Below, in pieces: positions 1-6,815 of a stretch of DNA of 15,322 nt. The notes beneath the pieces were generated by a model. That model was not told the DNA's origin. It saw only the letters and a program-made list of their open reading frames with translations, and made no database searches. Source of the stretch: Peptococcaceae bacterium (lineage in GTDB: Bacteria > Bacillota > Peptococcia > Peptococcales > Peptococcaceae); the NCBI GenBank assembly GCA_017532485.1, contig JAFXJE010000169.1:1-15322 (forward strand), given 5' to 3'. The translations under genes were made by a program, and so were the position numbers. Each line of letters starts with the position of its first letter. Position 1 is the first letter of the stretch.

Positions 1-870
1 GCTTTGGGTGCGACTATTAATATTGATCATGGTAACATGGATGCCAAAGCAGAGGGACGTTTAAAAGGTGCTAAGATTTACTTGGATTTCCCTAGCGTAG
101 GTGCTACCGAGCATATTATGATGGCGGCAGCTATCGCAGAAGGAACAACTATTATTGAAAATGCAGCTGAAGAGCCTGAAGTTGTAGATTTGGCAAATTT
201 CCTCAACAGTATGGGGGCGAATGTGCGTGGTGCCGGCACGAAAGTGATTAAAATAGAGGGTGTAGAAAAACTCCATGGTACTAACTACACCGTTATTCCC
301 GACCGCATAGAAGCAGGCAGCTATTTAATTGCAGCTGCTATTACTGGTGGCAATTTGCTGCTGAAGAATGTTATTGCCGACCATATCAAGCCGGTAATTG
401 CTAAACTGCAGGAATGTGGGATGGAAATAGTAGAGGAAGACAATAATTTGCGAATTATTGGGCATGAGCCAGTAAAAGCAGTAGATATCAAGACCTTGCC
501 GTATCCTGGTTTTCCAACAGATATGCAGGCGCAATTTATGGCGTTGATGTCTGTAGCTAAAGGCACTAGTGTCTTTACCGAAACTATTTTTGAAAATCGC
601 TTTATGCATGCTGATGAGTTACGTCGCATGGGAGCTAATATTAAGACTGATGGCCGTAATGCAGTAGTTGAAGGTGTAGACAAATTAACTGGCTGCAAAG
701 TCAAAGCTACTGACCTGCGAGCAGGGGCAGCACTTATTATTGCGGCTCTGGTGGCAGAAGGACAGACAGAAATTACCGAGTTACATCACATTGACCGTGG
801 CTATGAAAACTTGATTGAAAAATTTACTTCTATTGGGGCAGACATTGTACGCATCAATGATGAAAATTAA
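1..870 (+). CDS. murA: UDP-N-acetylglucosamine 1-carboxyvinyltransferase (MurA), 3' part
   Basis: MurA transfers enolpyruvate from PEP to UDP-GlcNAc, the first committed step of peptidoglycan synthesis, in the cytoplasm. The reading frame is open from base 1, so the gene begins upstream; a TTG at position 4 is an internal Leu codon, not a start. The 289 residues present correspond to about the last two thirds of a ~420-435 aa enzyme. Visible family signatures are FPSVGATE, IPDRIEAGSYLIAAA, PYPGFPTDMQAQFMAL, ENRFMHADELRRMGA, DLRAGAALIIAAL and the terminal HIDRGYE. The PEP-binding loop with the catalytic Cys lies upstream of the window and cannot be checked. A strong terminator follows, then spoIID. 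Adjacency to spoIID matches murAA-spoIID of Bacillus subtilis and suggests the MurAA-type paralogue. Identity is very secure; which paralogue it is remains inferred from context. Confidence 0.97.
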   Translation, partial: ALGATINIDHGNMDAKAEGRLKGAKIYLDFPSVGATEHIMMAAAIAEGTTIIENAAEEPEVVDLANFLNSMGANVRGAGTKVIKIEGVEKLHGTNYTVIPDRIEAGSYLIAAAITGGNLLLKNVIADHIKPVIAKLQECGMEIVEEDNNLRIIGHEPVKAVDIKTLPYPGFPTDMQAQFMALMSVAKGTSVFTETIFENRFMHADELRRMGANIKTDGRNAVVEGVDKLTGCKVKATDLRAGAALIIAALVAEGQTEITELHHIDRGYENLIEKFTSIGADIVRINDEN

Positions 871-879
871 GTATTTTAT

Positions 880-914
880 AGAGCTTAAGACAAAAAAGTC
901 TTAAGCTCTTTTTT
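880..914 (+). terminator. Rho-independent terminator after murA
   Basis: A perfect 12-bp stem (880-891 with 898-909) encloses an AAAAAA loop and runs into a T tract ending at 914. It starts 10 bp after the murA stop and separates murA from spoIID, so spoIID needs its own promoter, as expected for a sporulation gene. Confidence 0.93.
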
Positions 915-943
915 ATATCTTTCTTCCTAAAAGGCTTTTTGGG

Positions 944-972
944 ACATGATTTCCCTAGAGACAGCATATATT
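944..972 (+). promoter_or_regulatory. Possible sigma-E-type promoter for spoIID
   Basis: CATATATT at 965-972 matches the sigma E -10 consensus (CATACANT) at all but one position. The upstream element at the right distance (944-950, 14-bp spacer) is a poor match to the -35 (about 4 of 7). spoIID is a sigma E gene in Bacillus subtilis, and the murA terminator makes a local promoter necessary. The exact site is inferred. Confidence 0.3.
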
Positions 973-1007
973 TAAAATATATGGAAAGATAAAGGAAGGG
1001 GTACGCT

Positions 1008-2009
1008 ATGGTTGCACGGGTAAAATTGCCCAAAAAACAGCGACGAAGAAAGACCATCAAGTTATATTTGCGCGTTCTGATGTTTAGTTTTGTATTTTTA
1101 GGCAGTGGGATATGGCTCTATGAAGAAAGTGGAAAATTGCTGGAATATACTAAACCTGTGAATACAACAACTATTCAAGTTTATGATATGGAACGTAATA
1201 TTTTGATGAGCATGGATTTAGAGGAATATTTGGTAGGAGTTTTAGCTGCTGAAATGCCAGCCAGTTTTCATTTATCGGCTTTGCAAGCTCAGGCTGTAGC
1301 AGCACGAACTTTTGCTATGAGCAGAATTAAAAATCCTTCAATGAAAGTACAAACTTTTCATCCGGAAGCTCAGATTACAACCAGTCCGGAAATTTGTCAG
1401 GCTTGGATCAGTGAGGAAGAACAGCGTCGGCGATGGGGAAATAGCTATGAAATTTATCGGCAAAAAGTTGCCGAAGCAGTGCAGACTACTTGTGGACAAG
1501 TCCTAACTTGGCAGGGTGAATTGGCAGAGGCACTTTACCATGCCAGCTGTGGTGGAGGCAATACCGAAGCTGCTGCAAATGTTTGGGGTAATCATGTGCC
1601 TTATTTGGTAAGTGTGGCTTGTAATCATCCACAGGATAAACATAGCCAAGAAGAAACTGTTTTTACTTGGCAGGAGTTTGGTCAAAAACTGCAGCTGGAA
1701 AATGAAGTGTCTGTTGGAAACTTTGGTGATTTTATTTCTGTGCTTTCGCGTACTGCAGCAAAACATGTAGAAAAAATACGTGTAGGTAATAGAATTATGA
1801 CAGGTGGTCAGCTTCGTAGTTTACTAGGCTTAAAGTCCAGCCAATTTACTTATCAAATCAAGGAGGACAGCATTATTTTTAAAACCGAGGGCTATGGTCA
1901 TGGGGTAGGTATGTGCCAGCATGGTGCCGACCACTATGCGAAACAAGGTTATGATTATCAGCAAATATTAGCATATTATTATCCGGGGACAGTAGTAGAA
2001 AAATGGTGA
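1008..2009 (+). CDS. spoIID: Stage II sporulation protein D (SpoIID), septal peptidoglycan lytic transglycosylase
   Basis: SpoIID is a membrane-anchored mother-cell enzyme that cleaves glycan strands and, with SpoIIM and SpoIIP, drives septal thinning and engulfment. The 333 aa product is close to the ~340 aa family size. It has a basic N-terminus, a membrane segment at about residues 18-37, then the SpoIID domain. The catalytic Glu lies in VLAAEMPASF (E82), followed by QAQAVAARTFA. Further family blocks are HASCGGGNTEAAANVWG with PYLVSVAC (about 178-205) and GYGHGVGMCQHGADHYAKQG (295-314), where Cys replaces the Ser often seen in bacilli. The ATG is preceded by AAAGGAAGGG at 991-1000, a good ribosome-binding site. 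The gene stands between two strong hairpins and is probably a single transcription unit. The spoIIQ gene that often follows spoIID is not here. Confidence 0.96.
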   Translation: MVARVKLPKKQRRRKTIKLYLRVLMFSFVFLGSGIWLYEESGKLLEYTKPVNTTTIQVYDMERNILMSMDLEEYLVGVLAAEMPASFHLSALQAQAVAARTFAMSRIKNPSMKVQTFHPEAQITTSPEICQAWISEEEQRRRWGNSYEIYRQKVAEAVQTTCGQVLTWQGELAEALYHASCGGGNTEAAANVWGNHVPYLVSVACNHPQDKHSQEETVFTWQEFGQKLQLENEVSVGNFGDFISVLSRTAAKHVEKIRVGNRIMTGGQLRSLLGLKSSQFTYQIKEDSIIFKTEGYGHGVGMCQHGADHYAKQGYDYQQILAYYYPGTVVEKW

Positions 2010-2011
2010 AT

Positions 2012-2041
2012 AAAAAAGGCTGGGACATAAGTCCCAGCCTT
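2012..2041 (-). terminator. Terminator of the thioredoxin-like gene, between convergent genes
   Basis: An 11-bp perfect stem (2016-2026 with 2031-2041) has a 4-base loop. The A run at 2012-2017 becomes a T tract when read on the minus strand, so it best fits termination of the minus-strand gene. The hairpin is also just 6 bp past the spoIID stop, but lacks a T run on the plus strand, so termination there would be weaker. Confidence 0.85.
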
Positions 2042-2054
2042 AGGAAGAACGAAA

Positions 2055-2375
2055 TTAGCCAATGATTTCGTCAATTTTAGCTGTGTATTCTTCTTCTTCT
2101 TTTTTACCAGCAAATTTACCAACGAATTCACCATCGCTGAAGAATAAAACTTGTGGTACACCTTTTAAAGAAAATCTGTTGAATAAATCTTTTTCAGCTT
2201 CGATATCTACATGGTAGAAACCAAAAGGTTTGCCAGCATATTGTTTTTCGATTTCATCTAAGATTGGATGAACTTCTTGACAAACATGGCAAGAGCTTCT
2301 GGAGAAAATAACTAAGCAATTTTCACCATCATCATAAATTTTTTCATCAAAAGATTGTGCATTTAAATCTAACAT
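2055..2375 (-). CDS. Small thioredoxin-fold protein with a CHVC active site
   Basis: The 106 aa product has one thioredoxin domain and no signal peptide, so it should be cytoplasmic. The redox motif is SSCHVC (C29, C32) at the start of the first long helix, and the cis-proline loop is KGVPQVLFF (P74). The C-terminal strand-turn-strand (DGEFVGKFAGK) is also typical. CHVC differs from the CGPC of standard thioredoxins; a His after the first Cys, as in DsbA, usually makes a disulfide more oxidizing, but no partner is evident here. A further Cys sits at residue 20. The ATG is preceded on its strand by GAGGAG (2385-2390), and a terminator follows at once, so it appears monocistronic. It may be a general thiol reductase or an adaptor. 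Fold is certain; substrate is unknown. Confidence 0.88.
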   Translation of the reverse strand: MLDLNAQSFDEKIYDDGENCLVIFSRSSCHVCQEVHPILDEIEKQYAGKPFGFYHVDIEAEKDLFNRFSLKGVPQVLFFSDGEFVGKFAGKKEEEEYTAKIDEIIG

Positions 2376-2490
2376 TGTTCAACACTCCTCATTCAAAATA
2401 TCATTAATTAAGATTTAACGCTTGTTATAATATTAACATATTTTGAAATGATTTGTAAAGGGGTTATATGGAAAAGGCTATAGTTATGCT

Positions 2491-2496
2491 ATAATT
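2491..2496 (+). promoter_or_regulatory. Extended -10 of a sigma-A-like promoter for the GNAT gene
   Basis: TATAAT is preceded by TGC, giving an extended -10 (TGNTATAAT). No good -35 hexamer is seen at the usual distance, which extended -10 promoters can tolerate. It lies 33 bp before the preferred start at 2529. Confidence 0.5.
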
Positions 2497-2528
2497 TATT
2501 ATCATAAAATAAAGAAAAGGTGAAAAAA

Positions 2529-2972
2529 TTGTACGATATAGCAGAACTCCAAGACGATACTATTAAATTAACCTTGAGCCGTTTATTGCAGAAAGGGCAT
2601 CGTGATGCAGGTGAAATGCCTATTTATATGTTCAATATTCGGCGTTTAGACGGCGTTATGGTTGGGCAATGCAACTTGTTGGCAGGTCATGACCCTAAAA
2701 TGTATTATACAGGCAACATTGGTTACGGTGTTTGGGAATGTTACAGGGGTCAGCATTATGGCCTGCGTGCCGCTCGCCTTTTAGTACAATTTGCCAAAGA
2801 ATTAGGCATGACAGAGGTATATCTTTTAATAGATACTGACAATGTAGCCTCTATTCGTATTGCTCAACATTTAGAGGCTGAAAACCTTGGCATAGTAGAA
2901 GTACCTTCAGGCAATCTGGAATATCTTAAAGGCAGTCGTCAGAAATATCGCTATCGTCTGCAGTTGACCTAA
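2529..2972 (+). CDS. GNAT-family N-acetyltransferase
   Basis: Members of this family move an acetyl group from acetyl-CoA to an amine on a small molecule, peptide or protein. The 147 aa product shows the acetyl-CoA pyrophosphate-binding motif A as ECYRGQHYGLRAARLL (about 70-85), preceded by the strand GNIGYGVWE and followed by the beta5/alpha4 part IDTDNVASIRIAQHLEAENLG. No substrate can be deduced. Start choice: a TTG at 2529 sits 6-7 bases after AAAAGGTG, a proper ribosome-binding site. A GTG at 2520, three codons earlier, would lie inside that site, so TTG is preferred. The last 47 bp overlap the 3' end of spoIIR on the other strand, with no terminator between them. Function in sporulation is not implied by the sequence. 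Confidence 0.85.
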   Translation: MYDIAELQDDTIKLTLSRLLQKGHRDAGEMPIYMFNIRRLDGVMVGQCNLLAGHDPKMYYTGNIGYGVWECYRGQHYGLRAARLLVQFAKELGMTEVYLLIDTDNVASIRIAQHLEAENLGIVEVPSGNLEYLKGSRQKYRYRLQLT

Positions 2973-3522
2973 ACTTGTCCCACCATTCAGCAAGGCGCCA
3001 TTTAAAAACAATTTTTTCTTTAGGCATATTTTCGGCATACTGGTCACTATCCACGTTATGGCTATCGACAAAACACATTGGGGGAAAAAGGACACACCAC
3101 CAGTTGCTGCCTTCGCCGTCACCAATTATTATGCGCATTGCCTCATAAGTACCTGCTGGCAAACTGAAACTGCCATAATATTTAACAGGAAAAGGGAAAT
3201 AACCATATTCCAAACGAACAGGATAAGCATAGCCTTGACGGGCCAAAGCCTGCTCAGCAATGTTTTCGATATTGTGCCAATTTTGCAGCAGCAGCTCTCG
3301 TCCTAAAGCTACATTATCAATATCGCCAAATTCTGTTTGTAGATAGCGCACGACTTCGTCTTTAACAGCTAATTTTAAAGCTTGGTCAAAAGCATTGTCG
3401 CTATGGGCGAGGACATGGAAACGGATAAGTTCGGTAGGGTCAATTTCCTTGCGCAATTCTACACCCCAGAGAAAAAATAAAAAAATGATTAAGCACAAAC
3501 TGCTTAAAATACGTTTTCCCAC
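2926..3522 (-). CDS. spoIIR: Stage II sporulation protein R (SpoIIR)
   Basis: SpoIIR is made in the forespore under sigma F, exported toward the intermembrane space, and signals SpoIIGA to process pro-sigma E in the mother cell. The product has a single N-terminal hydrophobic segment (about 5-20) and the family blocks LIRFHVLAHSDNAFDQALKL (32-51), YPVRLEYGYFPFPVKYYG (100-117), LPAGTYEAMRIIIGDGEG (121-138) and NWWCVLFPPMCFVD (140-153). Start: three in-frame candidates exist, GTG at 3531, TTG at 3528 and GTG at 3522. The only ribosome-binding-like stretch (TAGGA, 3533-3537) fits GTG 3522 best, giving 198 aa. A sigma-F-like promoter lies just upstream, and a long inverted repeat covers promoter, ribosome-binding site and all three starts. 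The C-terminal acidic tail is encoded by the overlap with the convergent GNAT gene. Confidence 0.95.
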   Translation of the reverse strand: MGKRILSSLCLIIFLFFLWGVELRKEIDPTELIRFHVLAHSDNAFDQALKLAVKDEVVRYLQTEFGDIDNVALGRELLLQNWHNIENIAEQALARQGYAYPVRLEYGYFPFPVKYYGSFSLPAGTYEAMRIIIGDGEGSNWWCVLFPPMCFVDSHNVDSDQYAENMPKEKIVFKWRLAEWWDKFRSTADDSDISDDCL

Positions 3523-3576
3523 AATCAACACATCCTATTTCTTTTTCTAATAGGATAAGTATTGACTGTGGGAAAA
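3514..3576. repeat. Nested inverted repeat over the spoIIR start region
   Basis: Outer arms of 15 bp (3514-3528 and 3562-3576) match with one mismatch. Inside them, perfect 8-bp arms (3532-3539 and 3549-3556) flank a 9-base loop. Together they form one long, slightly interrupted hairpin. As minus-strand RNA it would bury the spoIIR ribosome-binding site and the candidate start codons. There is no T tract after it, so it is not a standard terminator. Confidence 0.85.
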
Positions 3577-3586
3577 ATTTTTAAAC
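3557..3586 (-). promoter_or_regulatory. Candidate sigma-F promoter of spoIIR
   Basis: On the minus strand GTTTA (3582-3586) fits the sigma F -35 consensus GYWTA. After exactly 15 bp, GTCAATACTT (3557-3566) fits GGNRANANTW at all but one informative position. Transcription would start near 3548-3552, about 30 bases before the preferred start. spoIIR is the classic sigma F target, so element and gene agree. The assignment is by eye. Confidence 0.55.
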
Positions 3587-3608
3587 CTTCTTAGTTGGAA
3601 GAAATGAA

Positions 3609-5381
3609 TTAACCTTTACCAGTGACACATGGAATACGAACAACTTGCCCGATAGCTAAAGTATACGGAGCTACGATACCATTGTAACGAGCTAAGATTT
3701 GCCAAGTTAATCCTGGTACGCGATTTTGGTACATGGCAGCGATTTTTGCTAGTGTATCACCTTGCTGTACCACATGACGATAACCACCAGGTGGGCAAAT
3801 TTCCGCATCATCATTTTGGTCATTAGGTTGTTCAGGTTCATTATTAGGTGGGCAATTATTTTTTGGTAGTGGATAAGGTGTTGGTATTTGCTGTTCACAA
3901 GTATAATCGTAACCGTGAGTATGATGGTGGTCACAATATGGGAAATCGTTGCAAGGTTGAGCATTGCCACAACCGTATGGGCAACTTTGCTGTGGACGGC
4001 AATCGCAATCACTATGGCAAACATTGGTCACAACAAAGAATTCTCTAGTTTGATAAGCACAAACACAAATTTCCAAAATAGCGACAGCACGGATATTGGA
4101 GGTTTCACATGGAACGCCGTCAACTTTAGCATCAGTATATTCGACACGTTCGCGTACTCTAATCATAGTGTTTTCATCAATGCAGTCAAAATGTACTACT
4201 GTAGTAAACGGAATATCTGAGCTGGTTTCACGCAGCTCTTGTTCAGGTCCACAAGATACGTAATAAGCCTGCACATGGATAAGGCCCTTGATAATTACCT
4301 TGTTCATCACTTTTTCGTAGCTGACATCACGAATATTAGCAGTCAAATTTTTAGTTTGTTTAACCAAGATACCGTTCACATCTTCTGGTGCATTAACATC
4401 AATCGTCTGATTAACATTTTCTTGATGACATTTCTTGCCGACAATATCTTCCACGCGAATACGGCAACGGTCAACTTGAGCCCCTTCTACAGCTGTGACG
4501 ATATTCATTCTAGTCAATTGGGTGACTTTGACAGAAACTTGTAAAATGCAGCTAGCCTTGACCAAGGTGGATGACGAGCCGACCAGTTTTGCTTCACATA
4601 ATTCTAAGCGGCAGCGAATATAGGCTTCCATTTCTGGCGTAGCCCCTGGTACATCAACTACTACAGAAAATTCGTGGTCAATATCTTGAGCTTGCACCGT
4701 ATCATCTTCTGCATCAACATAGAAAATCTGTTTATGAATAGTGCCGCGTACGATGACTCGACCAGGTAAAATTTCGTAATCTATATTGCGGCAGACAGCT
4801 TGCATATCAAAAATCTTTCTAGCTGGTTTGTTCAATACATGCTCAGCGGCAATAGTAGCTTGTTTGCAGCCATCACCTACGAGACATTCCACCGAAAATG
4901 GTGCACGCTGTACCGATAAGCCTTCACCATAACAATCTGTCACAACATCTAAAGTCAGACATTCTACTACTCGCACATCTACTGCCAGCACAGCAGCCTG
5001 ATAGAGCATATTAGTTGGAAAATCACCGGAAGCAGGACTAGTATTGACAAACAGGACATGACCGTCCAGTAAAGCTTCCATGTCAGGTCTTGCACCGTGG
5101 ATATGCACAAAATCTGTAAATTCTTCTCGCATAACCGTGAATTCCTTAACGACATAGTCGCCTTCCTCAACATAATAAATTTGCTTGTGTAAAGCACCTT
5201 TGATGATGACCTTATTAGGAATGATTTCATAATCCAGTTCCACAATTTCTGTATGAATATCTACAATCTTACGCACAGTCGCTGGTAACTGAATATTGCG
5301 ATTAATATCGACCTGAGTTGACCCACCCCCGATAATATGCTGCACCTTAATGCGCTTTTTGTTTTGCGTGATTGGTTGCAT
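3609..5381 (-). CDS. sipL: SipL-type spore coat morphogenesis protein (three DUF3794/SPOCS repeats plus LysM)
   Basis: In Clostridioides difficile, SipL binds the coat ATPase SpoIVA and is needed for coat assembly around the forespore; its LysM domain mediates that binding. This 590 aa protein has three DUF3794/SPOCS repeats (roughly 30-145, 180-295, 335-445), each with a core such as YEIIPNKVIIKGALHKQIYY, YEILPGRVIVRGTIHKQIFY or YEKVMNKVIIKGLIHVQAYY. Next come a Cys/His-rich stretch (455-495), a Pro/Asn-rich linker, and a C-terminal LysM (about 535-585: HVVQQGDTLAKIAAMY to IGQVVRIPC). It has no signal peptide. Start: the frame opens at 5480, but ATG 5379-5381 follows GGAGGGAGGA (5391-5400), and the 33 upstream codons lie across the ypeB terminator, so the ATG is chosen. 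No clear terminator separates it from spoIIR. SipL identity rests on architecture and context. Confidence 0.88.
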   Translation of the reverse strand: MQPITQNKKRIKVQHIIGGGSTQVDINRNIQLPATVRKIVDIHTEIVELDYEIIPNKVIIKGALHKQIYYVEEGDYVVKEFTVMREEFTDFVHIHGARPDMEALLDGHVLFVNTSPASGDFPTNMLYQAAVLAVDVRVVECLTLDVVTDCYGEGLSVQRAPFSVECLVGDGCKQATIAAEHVLNKPARKIFDMQAVCRNIDYEILPGRVIVRGTIHKQIFYVDAEDDTVQAQDIDHEFSVVVDVPGATPEMEAYIRCRLELCEAKLVGSSSTLVKASCILQVSVKVTQLTRMNIVTAVEGAQVDRCRIRVEDIVGKKCHQENVNQTIDVNAPEDVNGILVKQTKNLTANIRDVSYEKVMNKVIIKGLIHVQAYYVSCGPEQELRETSSDIPFTTVVHFDCIDENTMIRVRERVEYTDAKVDGVPCETSNIRAVAILEICVCAYQTREFFVVTNVCHSDCDCRPQQSCPYGCGNAQPCNDFPYCDHHHTHGYDYTCEQQIPTPYPLPKNNCPPNNEPEQPNDQNDDAEICPPGGYRHVVQQGDTLAKIAAMYQNRVPGLTWQILARYNGIVAPYTLAIGQVVRIPCVTGKG

Positions 5382-5426
5382 GAAAATATCTCCTCCCTCC
5401 AAGCCTAAAGATAGCCTTGTCACTGT

Positions 5427-5455
5427 AATATATGTGACAGGCAGAAAAAAATTGC
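5427..5455 (-). promoter_or_regulatory. Candidate sigma-E promoter of sipL
   Basis: On the minus strand CATATATT (5427-5434) matches the sigma E -10 at 7 of 8 positions. GCAATTT (5449-5455) matches the -35 KMATATT at 5 of 7 with a 14-bp spacer. The -35 lies within the ypeB terminator. An inverted repeat TGTCAC/GTGACA (5418-5423 and 5434-5439) overlaps the -10 edge and could be an operator. sipL is sigma E dependent in Clostridioides difficile. Confidence 0.4.
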
Positions 5456-5481
5456 CAAAATCCCAAAAGAATTTTGGCAAT
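5445..5481 (-). terminator. Rho-independent terminator of the sleB-ypeB operon
   Basis: A perfect 11-bp stem (5451-5461 with 5471-5481) with a 9-base loop is followed on the minus strand by a T run from the A tract at 5445-5450. It lies 15 bp past the ypeB stop and isolates sleB-ypeB from sipL. Confidence 0.9.
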
Positions 5482-5495
5482 CCTGTGCATTGAGT

Positions 5496-6812
5496 CTAGC
5501 GCCGTACGATGCGCAGTTCTCTGCCATTTTGAGCATCAACAAAAATAGAAAAATCTTCTTCGACTACATTCCCGATAACTTCATAAGCCAGCAGCTCGTG
5601 AACACTGTATTCATCGGTGATTAACGCGAGGCGAATATCTTCTATTTGAAAATGAGGATTCATATCTTTTAGAATATCTTCTTTACTTAGACGTGGGCTA
5701 GGCAGTTCGCGGTCATAGTGACGCGAAGCATAGCTGGTTTGGTCATAATTAAGCAGTGTATTATTATCTAAGGCTACTTGGATATTAACCATATCCGCAT
5801 AAATATAAATACCATCAATCTTCGGTACAATAGTTAAATCAGCAATTCCGTCAGTAATTTGGCTGTCAACTAATGCCATTGGTGGAAAACGCAAATCTTG
5901 CAAGAGCTGCTGGACCATTGTCCATGCCTCGTCTAAAGTATAATGTACAGTATCGACAGGCCGATATTGATAAAATTGCAAAATATGACCACCTTTTTGG
6001 CTGACCTCTACATAAATAGGCTGCGTATCTTCGGCATAGACAATCGTGTAGATAGGCAAACGGCTATTTTCTGAAAAAGATTGGATTTTGCCTTGCGTAT
6101 GTTCCAATCCCAACTTATCTAAAAATAAATCAGCTTGCTGGATAGCCTCATCACCCGTAATACTTTTCCCACTAATCACGCGTGGCTCAGGCTCTATCTT
6201 GCGCACCCCTTCCTCAAATTTCAACTCAGGAAAAGCGTGAATTTGATTTTCAATACTGTGAAAGGTCGCTAAAATAACATTATCTTCCTGTGCCTCGTGT
6301 AAATCCTGCAAGCGTAAATCTTCATTTAAAATTCGTGTCCCTAGATTAGTCAATTCTTGGTTGACAACTTGTGAACGTCGGTAAAAATCCTCTAATTGTA
6401 GCCAGTCTTTTTCGGCGAGAGGCTGTTCTTGCAGAATAGTTTTTCGCATTAAATAGTAGCTGTATTCAGCCACATCATTTAAGAGTAAATCTGTATTTTC
6501 CAGTTCATTCATAGCCACAGGAAAACCACCTAGATAATTAATGGCATTGTAGACCTCACGCCAAAGGCCAGCTAAACCCAACAAAGTTTGCTCTCGACTG
6601 GTTGTTACTAAAAGCTGAGCCAGCTGGATATTCAGTGTTTCTACTGAAGAAGAAAGTTCCCAAAAGCTGCGCTGATATTGATTTTCTGCGCCATAGCTTT
6701 GTTGAGCTGCGACGGCTTTTTCTTCCTTTAGCAGCCAAATACTGCCGACCAAGCTTACCAGCAAGAATAGAATAATCCCCATTAAAATATAGCGTAATCG
6801 TTTTTCTTTCAT
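5496..6812 (-). CDS. ypeB: Germination protein YpeB
   Basis: YpeB is a spore membrane protein that keeps the cortex-lytic enzyme SleB stable and inactive in dormant spores; the two depend on each other. The 438 aa product matches the family size (about 450). A single N-terminal membrane segment (about 8-28) precedes a largely helical region (40-200), then three PepSY-like modules: GKSITGDEAIQQADLFLDKL (near 215), YTLDEAWTMVQQLLQDL (near 290) and a C-terminal one beginning LSKEDILKDMNPHFQIEDI and ending in IFVDAQNGREL. The ATG is 3 bp past the sleB stop, with GGGGTG just before that stop as ribosome-binding site, so translation is probably coupled. It shares the sleB promoter and ends at a strong terminator. 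Confidence 0.93.
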   Translation of the reverse strand: MKEKRLRYILMGIILFLLVSLVGSIWLLKEEKAVAAQQSYGAENQYQRSFWELSSSVETLNIQLAQLLVTTSREQTLLGLAGLWREVYNAINYLGGFPVAMNELENTDLLLNDVAEYSYYLMRKTILQEQPLAEKDWLQLEDFYRRSQVVNQELTNLGTRILNEDLRLQDLHEAQEDNVILATFHSIENQIHAFPELKFEEGVRKIEPEPRVISGKSITGDEAIQQADLFLDKLGLEHTQGKIQSFSENSRLPIYTIVYAEDTQPIYVEVSQKGGHILQFYQYRPVDTVHYTLDEAWTMVQQLLQDLRFPPMALVDSQITDGIADLTIVPKIDGIYIYADMVNIQVALDNNTLLNYDQTSYASRHYDRELPSPRLSKEDILKDMNPHFQIEDIRLALITDEYSVHELLAYEVIGNVVEEDFSIFVDAQNGRELRIVRR

Positions 6813-6815
6813 CAG

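Noticed and set aside
3514..3576. The large inverted repeat as a sipL terminator
   Set aside because: It lacks a T tract on the minus strand and lies over the start of spoIIR; a weak 4-bp hairpin nearer sipL (about 3587-3601) is too short to call.
3888..4544. Open frames on the plus strand opposite sipL
   Set aside because: They are shadows of a strongly conserved minus-strand gene, with no recognisable domains or ribosome-binding sites.
5382..5480. N-terminal extension of the SipL-like frame by 33 codons
   Set aside because: It runs through the ypeB terminator and the candidate promoter, while the ATG at 5381 has an excellent ribosome-binding site.
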